A stretch of 64,000 nt of DNA. It comes from Branchiostoma belcheri (lineage: Eukaryota; Chordata; Leptocardii; Amphioxiformes; Branchiostomatidae). How positions within the stretch are numbered: position 1 is the first letter of the stretch; every line of letters begins with the position of its first letter. The notes below the pieces were generated by a model. It saw only the letters and a list, made by a program, of their open reading frames with translations, did no database searches and was not told where the DNA came from. The stretch covers positions 804,575 to 868,574 of the forward strand of contig NW_017802658.1 of assembly GCF_001625305.1 (NCBI RefSeq). The letters run 5' to 3'. The position numbers and the translations under genes are program-made. This document shows positions 48,601-60,600 of this stretch, piece after piece.

Positions 48601-51600
48601 GTGAAACTTTGGCCACATAACATGGATGCCCGATGGCAATGTTTTCTTCGTTTTGCCGCAAAGATTTTGCAATCTACGGAAGGTTTTAGGTGGTTTGGAA
48701 AGAAAAGGGGTATGTGAAATGGTCTTTATGGTAATAAGTCCGGACTCGGTTCTTGACTTTTAGGTTTTTTTGGACTTGAACCTAAACATTCTTGCAAGTC
48801 CAGTGAACCGGTATGCATCACTAACTATTAGTACTAATCTACTTTGTGAATCTGTAGCAACATTTTAACACCCTGACTTTATATTTGGTCTACATTGTGT
48901 GCCACTACGATGTGTTTGACAAAAATATTTCGTCTTATTGAGTTTTATGTCTAATGCTATGCAGTGTTCGAAAAATATGCTTGTTGAAGAATGTTACCAT
49001 TTTTTAAAAGAATTTTACCGTGATTTTATGAAGTTTCTCGTATGCTATATAATACATGTATCTTCTGACTCAATATTACAGTAACTGTAAATGTTGAAAT
49101 GTTTGCGGTGGTTTTATTGTTACAGTACTGTTGTTACAGTGACCTCTTTACCACCATGAATTCATGACATTTTAAATATGCATTTCCAAGTCATTACCAT
49201 TACTACTGTGCTACAGAGCTTTTTTTGACAGCCAAATAAAACCACTGCAAAAGCGAATGAATTTACGGTAATCTTGTTGTAAAGACAAGGCACATGTACT
49301 AAACGTTCACCCCACTCTTGTTTCCACTGGCTGCACTCGCATGGCGAAAACACGTGAAGACTCGGGTAAGTTCTTGTCACTCTACGGCAAGTTTTTACCA
49401 GTGTGAAGTTCGACTTCTCCTCGACTTGCAGTTTCTGACTTGGACATCTTTTCTACTTTTACTTTTGACATCTGATGTTTACTGGTCGTACTGAGTAGAA
49501 AATGCACAATGCTCCTTGTACAAAAGGAGATATAGTAATTAGTATTTGATGTTTGTATCCCTTTTTACCAGGCTTATCACAGATATATATTGCATTTCCT
49601 TGACATGTTTTCCTCAATTTCATTATTACCTTGACTGACTTGCAGTGCTATGATTCACATAGAAACTTTACTATAGCATTTTTTAATATAAAAAACATTG
49701 ATTACAAGGATAAGAATAAATACCAGTCTGAGAGTGCAGTTGTCAAATACACAGGAATTGTCTCTGTTAGTTTCTGAAATTTGTTGTGCCCATTGTAGTC
49801 ATGTTTCTAACCGAAGTTGCAGAAATTCTTGTTACCACACAAGTCATGTCCACCTTTTGTAGTTACATGTAGTCTGTTAGAGAGGTATTTGTGTTACCAT
49901 CAGCTTTTATTATAATCAATATGTTACATCGGTTTGAAGCTTGCATGGGTATTTGTTTTTGTAATATGTAAAAAAATCTTAGAAAACGAAGCCAAGCCAA
50001 GAGAGATGTGAAAAACGATCTTATTCATTGATAGAGTTTTTAGAGTTATCCAAGCCAAAAGTCGATATACAATGTAGAAAATATTGAAAGTTGTGGTTCT
50101 CTTACAGAACGAGCCATCACAGAGAAGTGGAACAAAGTAGACCACATGGCCGTGCACCCCCACCTCCTGAGTATGAAGATCGGACAGGGCAGACACGAGC
50201 CTGGCTTCTTCCCCGACCTGCAACCTGACGTCATGTGCTACGAGTCAGGTAACAACAGGTAAGTTCCAATCATGCCCCCCTCCCCCAACAGGTGTACAGA
50301 AAGTGCAAAATGCAGCAGAAAGGAACAAAATGTGTTTCGGGCCCTTTTGCACTTTCTGTACACCGTCCCCCAACCACTACTGTACAACAGTCTAAACTTA
50401 CACTAACTGTAATGTCAACACTCATTTTGAAAGTGCAAAAAGGAACAAAAAAGAGTGAAAAGCGTTTTCAACCTTATCGTACTTTCTGTACACTGACCCC
50501 CAACCAATATCATGACAGTCAATTGAATACTGCATCTAGTAATCTTCAAGGTATGCACTCTTCATATCAAAACATGTATTCAAGACATTCTTATGAAATC
50601 CTCAATAATTTTTCAATGTGTCTGGCTGTGTTACTCTTAGGGTCCCTGTTAGAATTTTAAAGTTTGAGTTGCCATTGCTGACTGCTGTTGAACTTGCAAG
50701 CAGTTTTGCTTCAGCTAGATGCTTGAAGCTAGCAATATTATTGCAAACATGTAACAAATTGAAAAACCTAACCTACATTGTACAGTAGTACGTATACCAT
50801 GTACTGAAACAACATACAGTATTATGATACAGATATTACATTCAATCCTTCAAAGATTTTTTAACAAACAGTAGTTCCTGTGGTGTGATACTACTGCTAT
50901 TTATAAAATGCTTATCTGCATAAATATCCTTGCTTTCTTTTCTATAACTGTTTTCCATGTACACATTACAGTTTATTATGGTTTAAAACAAAATCTTGGT
51001 TTTCGAAATGACTTTTATATTGAGCCAAAATATTTTCTTATGCTTCAATGTAACCAACAAGTTCTCAGCTCTTGACATATATAAAAACATGGACTTAATA
51101 TTGTGTTGATCACTGAATTCAGTATGACAAAACTTTACATTTTACAATAGTTACATTTACATGCATTGCCTCTCATCCAATCAGCCTGTAGTGTGCTTTG
51201 GGCCTTTTACTAGCAGTGTTTGTTTCAGTTATTTATTTTACAAGTAGTTTTCTTTATCCTGTCATTTCTTTCTTATCCTTTTTTGCAGACACTTTGTCAA
51301 TTTCTTCATCTTTTCTTTTATTCTTATTTTACGATGCAGGGTTTGTACATGGACAAGGCATTATCAAAACTATTAGCCATTGATTTACATCTAAATTAAT
51401 GTCTATAACATAGGAATTGTTGTTGGAAAATTACATCTGAAACATACCCTTCCTTCTGTGGCAGTATAATTGAATAATACCTCAAATTGTGAAAAAAAAG
51501 TTCAAACTTCAAAGTATTAATTGAAAACATATTATTTTATTATGTAGATGTTCAATAGGTAATTTTTAAATCTTTGATAAAAAGTGAAATATTTTCATGA

Positions 51601-54600
51601 TTAATTAAGAAATCTGTCAATTGACCAATTCCAAAGCCCCACCCAACTCCATCAAAATATAAAATTGATACAAATTTATAGACACTCTTTATTGGTCAAA
51701 CCACTAATTGCCAACCTCTGATTGGTTGAATAGCTAATTGTGATGGACAGTCAGGATCAGTCTATCTGAATGCCCATAGTACAAGCCCTGCCTTACTTTG
51801 GGTGGCCTAGGTTGAACACACGGTGTACATGTTTCTTCCAGTGCGTTGCAAGATGCTTATTCCAGCTTCTTTCTCAGTCCACATGCCGACGAAATCGAGT
51901 GGGATGACTACAGGTTTGTCACACAATGTCTCCCCTCCCACACCAGCCTGTCCACCCCCGTAGAATAGTGTACTAGTCCAGTGAATGACGGTAATGCTTG
52001 TGGCTTGGACTGAATTTTAAAGAAATTTAGGCTTCAAACCTCTAAAAAAACTTGACATATTTTTGTTCATGTTAAGAGACTACCTATTTGTAAGTTAGTT
52101 TCTTCAATAATAATTTGACTCTACCATTGTTGACTGAAATTCCGCTTTGCTTCATCAATGAAAAAACTTGTGTCTTAATTGTGTCTTAACCAATAACTCA
52201 TATACTGTATATGATTTGAATATTTGTTCTACAAACATTGATTGCGATATTCTGCATTAATTATTTGTAAATGTTTTGTCATAAAATCAGAAGCTGTCAA
52301 TATTCGAATCCTAAAATCAAAAAAAATTTTCAATCCTAAAATCAGAAATTTTTTAAGAATTTGCAACATACAGTGAACACAAATACTCAGTATGCTTCTA
52401 TTGTCTGTGACTTGCCTGCTATATGTGTGTGTATGTGTCCTCTTTAGATACATGTAACTATATGTCAGTGTGCTCTGTTTTCTGCTGTGCACCTCTGCTT
52501 ACATGTGCTACACACTTGAATACAAAATCTATCTTGCTACAGACAACTCTCACACAAAAAACAACAACCTGTACTGTACATTTGATTTACTGTACATTTA
52601 GCTAGAATAATTCATTAACAGTTACTGTAACCAATACAAAAAGAATAGGTTGAAATTTGTTGACAGTTGATTGAATGATTCAACTTTGACTTGTACTGTC
52701 ATCTTTTTTCCTTTTAAATTATGGCTTAAATTGTCAGTTATAACTGAGGATGAATTTGAATAGACATTGGAGAAGACATTTTTTTTATCGTGTTGCGATC
52801 GTCCCGTAGGTACACACGGAGAAACATGCGCCAACAGTGGAGACGTAAGGAGAGAATGCAGCAACACTCCCAACACCTGGCCATGAGCACCGACCAACGA
52901 GAGGTAAACTTTCTCACAAGCAGTCTACTAACATCCAATGTCTTTTGGATGTAAAGCGTTCCTCAAATTTTGCATGGCTAATTTTTCCACCAATAGTTAA
53001 AGCATCAATGTATGCTGCCAGGGCTTTCCTATGCTAAATAGAGGAACTTGATTTCTTCCCTAGAGAAAAAAAGACACTCTAGGCTCCATTATATTGGCTT
53101 TCCACGTTTTCAGTTCATCAGCAAAGTTTAACGCAAGAGATTTTGAACGAAGTATATGACTTAAAGAGTATTTCAATAAGAGCTTTGTGTTATAGCCATA
53201 CATGACATCTGTATATACATGTACTGTATGGATTAATTCTTCTGACATTGTACGGTTAAGATTATAACAGAATTTGAATATGGTAAGTATTTTTCATATC
53301 TCCTAATAAATGCAACAAATACGCACATTTGCATCATTCTTACTTATCCTTAGTTAACTTGCTACCTTGAGTTTTCTCTCAGCACAGTTTTTGTACGTTA
53401 AATCTCGGGACACCTTGGTCCAAGGAAGTTTCCTTTCCATGCGATTTACTGTCATTCTTTTTCCTATAACAGTTCTGCATATCCTATATATCTACCTCCA
53501 CATTCATGTCATTCCTTCTATCTATCTGAGGACTGATTTTTTCAACCCTATATGCCCCTGCTGCTGCAGTAAGTTTTATCTTTTTTCCTGTAATTTTTTT
53601 TCTCTATTCGAAGTCCATGCAAGGCAACAAGATCATTACCAAAGATTCCAATTTTGTACTCAAACAGGCACATAACATCCCCCTTCCCTTTCTTAAGCCT
53701 CGGCCACAACCCGCCGTAAGTGCATCTGCGTGCAAAAACGTGGGTAAATGAGGGGATTCGTAAGTGGGGAGTACCGCCTCCGTAGGGAAATCCTACGGAT
53801 TTAGGAGGACGCAGACACACTGTAGAACTTTAGTAAGTGCACGTAAAACTTTTTCTGCGTGCGGTCTGCGGATTCACCACCCGTACGTACGACGTGCGTG
53901 CCCCGTACATACTGCACATAAGAAGCACATGTGAGTACGGCCTCCTTACGGTAAAGTTGCAATCGCACAGAGATCATACGCTGTAAGCACGTACCACTCA
54001 CTTACCACTTGCGCAACGCACGATGCACGCAACCGCTCACGGCCAAACGTGGCATGCAGACCACACTCTTACACCTTGCGCAACCGTGCGAATGACGTGC
54101 ATCGACGCCACTCCTTCCCCACGTTTTCAGAAAAACGTAGCAGACGTGGCCTCCCAATAAAACGTACGGACAAAAAGCACGCACGGCGGGTTGTGACCGA
54201 GGCATTAGCGGCACACCTAATGACAAATGGCTTGAGTGCACAGTAAACTTATCTGGTTTCTCCATCCCCCCTTTTTCCCACGGCTTGGGTCTCACACCAC
54301 AGTTCCTCAGGTGGGATAGGATGGATGACAACTTGGCCGAACTCTGGGAAGTCATCTGGGTATCCACTTTACCTCATCACTGTTTTTCCACTCTTACTTT
54401 TTTCCTTCTTTTTCCATCATTAAATATCATACTGTATAGTTTCCAGATTAAGGCTATGAAATATGAGCACTACATTATGACAGTTTATGTTTATGGATCA
54501 GCTAGGATTCTGTCAATTGGTAGTTGCCAGCCAGTCTATGATTGTATTATATATTAGGCATTTGGTCTAAATAGAAAATCTCAACTCTATACATGCATGG

Positions 54601-57600
54601 ATGGGTGTACTAAGCTTTAAGTCATTTTTATCTAAACTTTACATCATTCTGCATTTTTGAGGATTTAAAATGATCATAGCATGTCAAGTCATGCTTTTTC
54701 TGAGGATTCCCCATGTTACTGCCATACCTATGTATAACTACAATCTTTTGCCTTGTTTTCAGTAATTCTTAATCTGGTGGATTTCAGTACAAGATTTTGA
54801 GTCTTAAATTCATAAAATGCAATCCGATTATGATATTTTCAGCCATACATGTACATGTATGTGAATGATACAGTTGTATAAAATAAACCTCAAAAAAGGA
54901 TAGTGAGCAGTTCTAGCTTGGCAAAACGTTACTGCACAAAAATGATTACCATAGAGTTGATCTCTTCCAAATTTAATGATCTAGTATTTGTAGAAGTTGA
55001 ACATAATTTGAATACTGTCTGATTGTCCAGAAATACATCCAGGAGGCTCGAGGTAAGTTGTTACGTCAGCCCAAACTGTCGGACATGTCACCGGCTGTCA
55101 TCGCTCAGACCAACTGGAAATTTGTTGAGGGACTGCTCAAGGAGTGTAAAGTCAAGGTAAACTTGATTACATGTATATTGTCTTCTAAACATTCTTCATT
55201 GATTCATTCTTTCATTTATTGTACAATAGTCAGGCAAACTGATATTGTGATGACTGAAGACAGTCCAGTCTAAGACGTCTATTTAGTATGTCCATGTCAT
55301 GTAAGTATTTCTTAGCTGTCCTTTTCAAAGCCTCAAGTTGTTTTGGAAAATGTCTTATCTATTGTCTTGGGGAACATTCTTTCTTTCTTCTTTAACTTGA
55401 TTGGAATTTGGATAATGGTGCCTTTTCCTGTGTATTTCCTTAATTATTGTAACAAACAAACAAACCTGTACTAATGACCACCTCTGCATAAAAACTACTT
55501 GGCCGCCATGTCCACGTTTTGGTGGTCCCTCAAATGACTTTTCCTATTGGCTCAAGCATTTAGAATCATATTGATTCTAATATACATGTATTTGCTATTA
55601 GTCTTCTGTGACCATTTTCTTCAAGACCATTTTCTTAAAGTCTCTTGAGTAGTTGCAAGAGAAATGTCTGACTAATAATTTGTAATCAAATCAACGTAAC
55701 ATTTTCCTGACTTTTGCTGTTCCTCCTTCAGACCAAGAGGATGCTGGTAGAGAAGATGGGTTCAGAGGCCGTCGAGCTGGGCCACGGCGAGACGTCGCTA
55801 CGCGGGATGGAGGAGAACACGCTCATCGCCAGCCTGTGTGACCTGCTGGAGAGGATCTGGAGCCACGGCCTGCAGACCAAACAGGTCAGCAGCGCCACCT
55901 TGTAACATTATACCAAAGTGCAGCCAGATTTCAAATCCATCTTCAGTCCTGTATTCTTTTTAAGATACGAGCTTACATATCACCATGTGAAGTGCCACAC
56001 ACATTATAAATTCTTATGGGGTTAAAATTCAATGTTTGTGGTTTATCACAAATCACAAATTAGCACAATATAGCACAGATAAAGTAGTATGCTTCCCTCA
56101 AGAGGACACATACATGACGTAATACATTGTAGTCTTTCTCACATACATTGTACATGTACATTTGGTATCTACATGAAGATATCAGAAAATACATTTGTAT
56201 TTACATGTAGCAACTATGTTGAACTTCACAGTTCTTTCAAATTAAAGAAACAATTCTCACTGAATGTGGACACTGGAATAAATATAGCATCAACTCCACC
56301 TATCATAACGAGTTGCATGTAACTGCAGCATTTTTATGTAGTGAATTGTGTTTGATAATTTGTGATAATGGATTTCGTGTGTTTCTAAAGGATGTTAAAC
56401 TGACATGCAACAACTCCACCTATCATAATGAGTTAGCACTGCAGCTTGTTGAAGTAGAAGTTGTGTGTGTGCTAACTGATGTTGTGTGTGTGCAGGGGAA
56501 GTCTGCCCTGTGGTCTCACCTGATGGCCTATCAGGAGATGGAGGAGACCAGAGACAGGTCACCTGAGAGCAGCGCGCTCTCACCTGGCACAGGTAAGCAT
56601 GGAACATGTCATGGAACAGAATGAAAATGACCTGAAATTTTATGAAAATGACATAAAAGCAAATGAAGATGACAAGAAAACTAATTTAGAAATGAAAACA
56701 ACTTTGTTGAAAGTCAAATGAGATAGAATAAATTGAAACTAAATTTAAAATGAAATGAAAATTGCATGACTATATGATACTTAGTACTTAATATTGTCAC
56801 TATTTTGATATGACAGAATGAAGCTTTGGTGATACACTTAAAAGCGATGTGGATTACATTCATGTGCAAAATTAATAGTGTATGTTACCCTAATAAAATC
56901 TGCAAACTAAGAACCTTTAATGTGAAGATTATGAAAAGAGCTACACACTGTCAGGTAAGTATGATGACACACATGGTGCCTTGTTGGGTTAAATGATACT
57001 ATTTTAAATGGTGAAGACTTAAAACCTTTGGTTATTTATGGTATGGTACAAAATACAAGGCTAGTGATGGTGGTGTACATATACATCTGTATATAACAGT
57101 GGCCCCAAGGTACAAGTTGGAGTGTAGCATAGAGGACAGAATACAGTGTAGTCATAGTGTAGTATGTGTGTAGTAGGTTGTTGTGTATAGTGCAACGTAG
57201 TGTGTAGTGTGGTGTGTAGTGAAGCATGGCGTAGTTGGATGTTGTTGTGCAACATACATGTAGTGTGTATTTGTAGTGTAATATGTGTACTGTATGTCTT
57301 GTGCAATACAGCATAATGTATGTTAATACCTACCGCATGTCTGCCTACTGCATGCTTTTAACAAGTTTTGCATGCTGTATCTATGCATTTCTGTCAATGC
57401 TTCTTCAGGGGTGCCAGAGTATACAGTACAATTTTACGGAATACAGTGCAATTTTACGGAATACAGTGCAATTTTACAGAATACAGTGCAATCGCAGTAG
57501 TATACAGTGCAATTTTACTAGACGTATACAGTGCAATTTTACTAGTATACAGTGCAATTTTACTAGTATACAGTGCAATTTTACTGGTATACAGTGCAAT

Positions 57601-60600
57601 TTTACTGTAAAATTTTACTAGTAAAATTGCACTGTATACCAGTAAAATTGCACTGTATACTAATTGAATTGCACTGTATTCCATAAAATTGCACTGTATA
57701 CTAATAGGATTGCACTGTATACTAGTAAAATTGCACTGTATTCCGTAAAATTGCACTGTATACCCTGGCACCCCTGTTCTTACACTGCACCTCTCACACA
57801 TACGCGTCCCCTCGTTAGCCAGCACTAATGACCGCCGTACTAACGAATGTCTCCCTCCCCCATGCGTCGCTACGTGTTGTGTGAAGACTACAACCTGCGC
57901 CCACCAAGTAAGAACACTCGACCTTGGTTACCCTTGGTCATTGCAAAGGTGTTGGGAAAGATTGGGTGGTGGACTCCGGGTAAAATCACTGTGTAGAGCA
58001 GAGGGCCCTGTAGCCAGCGAAGATACTGTTTCTATAGTTTGTATTTATTATTAAAAATTGATTGGTGTTTTATCATATATGATAAAAATGATACATAATT
58101 CTGGTATACATGTAGGTTAAAAACGTACCAAAAAGGCTGAATAGCATTAATTTTCTCTGCCTTTAAGTCTCAAAGTAAACAAAATTTTTTCAATGTTTGC
58201 GACTAAAATTCAGTGAATAGATTTTATTTCATATGGTTTGTATTGAGACGAGTTGTCAAACAACGATTAGTTTTTGCTTATTATGTTTCATATATTTAGT
58301 AATTTTGTACTTCCAGTCTAAAATATTTTCAAAAATCACATGATTGTAAGATTTTTGGCAGTCACAGTATCTTTCCTGGGTTAACAGGGCACAAATAGGG
58401 TTTTAGAGTAGTCATACATGTAATAGATCTTGTTCCACAGGAACAATAAAATGTGTGTGTAAGGTGACCCCCCCTCCCCCCTGGAAGTTCTGGTGTCGGT
58501 AAAACCCCCACAAACACCCTCCAACCACTCAAACCCACCATTTTCTTTTGAAGCTGATGAAGAAGAAGCCAGTCATGACGAGGAAGACAAATCTTACAAA
58601 CCCAAAAAGAAAAACCCGTTTAAGAAAAGACCTCGAAAAAAGAGCGCAGAGGATGAAGGGGTGACCGTTAGGTCAAGCCGCAGCACTTTGAAAGTTCCCA
58701 TGGCCAGTAGGTTCTTTCTGATTGAAAAAATGCATAATAGTATTAATAAGCAAGCTGGGTAGTAGGGTGGCATAAGAACATCATTTGTATAAACAAGGCA
58801 AAGCTATTTATTTTATTTTGCATTTTGGTGGCAAAATTTCCAGCATCATAAATGGCTTGTAGGAGCTCAAAAGGCAAAAAAAAAAAAAAATCTCAGTCGA
58901 ATTGGGTCCTATCGGTTTGTGTGCCTTGCAATATAAATTATGCTTCAAGGTAGTGCTATAATAGGTAATTCAGTGCCGGGTGACAGTGGTTGTTGTGAGT
59001 TATTGGTGGCCTTGTTGCTGTCTGCTTTGCAATACCCTGTTATAGTCTGTGTTCATACAGGCTGCCTTGTCCACATGAGACATAATCAATATGTTTAGAG
59101 AAGAATTTGTGTTGCATCTTTAGTTAATGCTTGCCAGCAAAATGCATGAAAATGAAAGCAAAGAGGATATAGAAAAGAGATTATTAAAAACTTTAAAAAG
59201 CAATGGACCACTCATACGTGAAATTATTATTGCACTGCCATAATTGCATGTTTGTATATTTTGAAAATATGACTAAGATGAACGTATCTAAAATGGCAAA
59301 CAAAATTTTCTTTATAGCACAACATGAGATTATGTGGACTATGCAGCTTGCAGCGTACTTGTGGATTGTTTTGTTTTTGAATGTTCCCTTGAAGTTTAAA
59401 CACTGAAAGATGCTGTCAATATTTTGTGCAGTCATACAGAGTAAAAAAAAAGTGTAAAACGATACATTTCTTTTGTAACCTGATTGTGTTTTTCTCTACT
59501 ACTATCTACTAGGCTTCTGACACGTTCTAACTCTTTGCAGCTTTGCCGTATTCTTCTATTTCCTGGTAACCTTGTCTGTCTGACTGTCTGTCTCTATCTG
59601 TGGCTTTAAAAACTCATCTGTTGTTAAGGTTTGAAATGGGGAAATGAGGGGCCAGTGGTCTTGTTTTGTGTCGGTGTTTCTACATTGCCAAGTACAGTAC
59701 TTCATATAAAATCTCTGTCATAATCCAAAGGGTGACAAGGAAGGTTAAGTTTGATGATATTACCTCCAAGCTTAAGTTCATTGTCCAACAAATTAGCAAT
59801 TATTAATATTATGTGGGTCCAAAAACATTACTAGGTGTTTTCTTCCATTATGAAACTATCTTGTCTTTTCTTCATTCTAACAAATAAACCACCTAAGTTT
59901 AAACACTGTTAAAAGCAACAAAAAAGAAAATTCTTTCCTTACATTTTCTCACATTTTCACCTTATTATTCAGTGTTCTCCATTTTAGCATTTAGATGCGT
60001 AAAGAAATGATCTGGCTCAAGTACACAATTACTGTTGATGAACCATACAGATGTGGGCAATACAGTTCTTTGAGGTTTGCTGTTCACAGAAATACTAGTC
60101 TGAAACACATCAGCCAGTAAGTACATACATGCAATGTAATTACTAATCCTGACCAATGGCTGATCCCCAGGCCCAATGATGGACAGGAGGAGACGGAGTA
60201 AGTCACCTGACCCCATCAGTCTGCTGCCAGCCATGAAACAGACAGTTGTCCAGGACATGAGGTAAGATCATTCACTAATAGTTTTACTAAACACTTTAAC
60301 TATTAACTGTAGCACAAAGCATAATTGACTGTATATAATAAGGCTACATTTTGTAGTACATTTTGTAGATTTGCATGTAAACTGTATGAGACTGAACTGA
60401 CACATAGTATTACTTGGTAAGCAAGTAATCCTGAAAATTTTTTGACCACAGCTCCATCAAGCAGTATTAAAGATATGATACAAGTCAATATTAGTATACT
60501 TTATGGAAAGACATTTGAGAAGAAGGCCTGGTTACCGATTTGAAACTCATTTTGGCTACCAAGTCTATTTGTCCTCTTTGTAAATTAAAAGATACTGGTT

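Noticed and set aside
57420-57770. Regular repeats that might suggest a CRISPR array
   Set aside because: Units are nearly contiguous, spacers are 3-4 bases and the array is mirrored; the setting is a eukaryotic intron.
57283-57825. Open frames made of VYSAILL repeats on both strands
   Set aside because: They are translations of the tandem-repeat hairpin, not proteins.
57877-57898. 22-nt microexon between gtgtgaag and gtaaga
   Set aside because: Its length changes the phase and it fits no neighbouring DENND5 junction.
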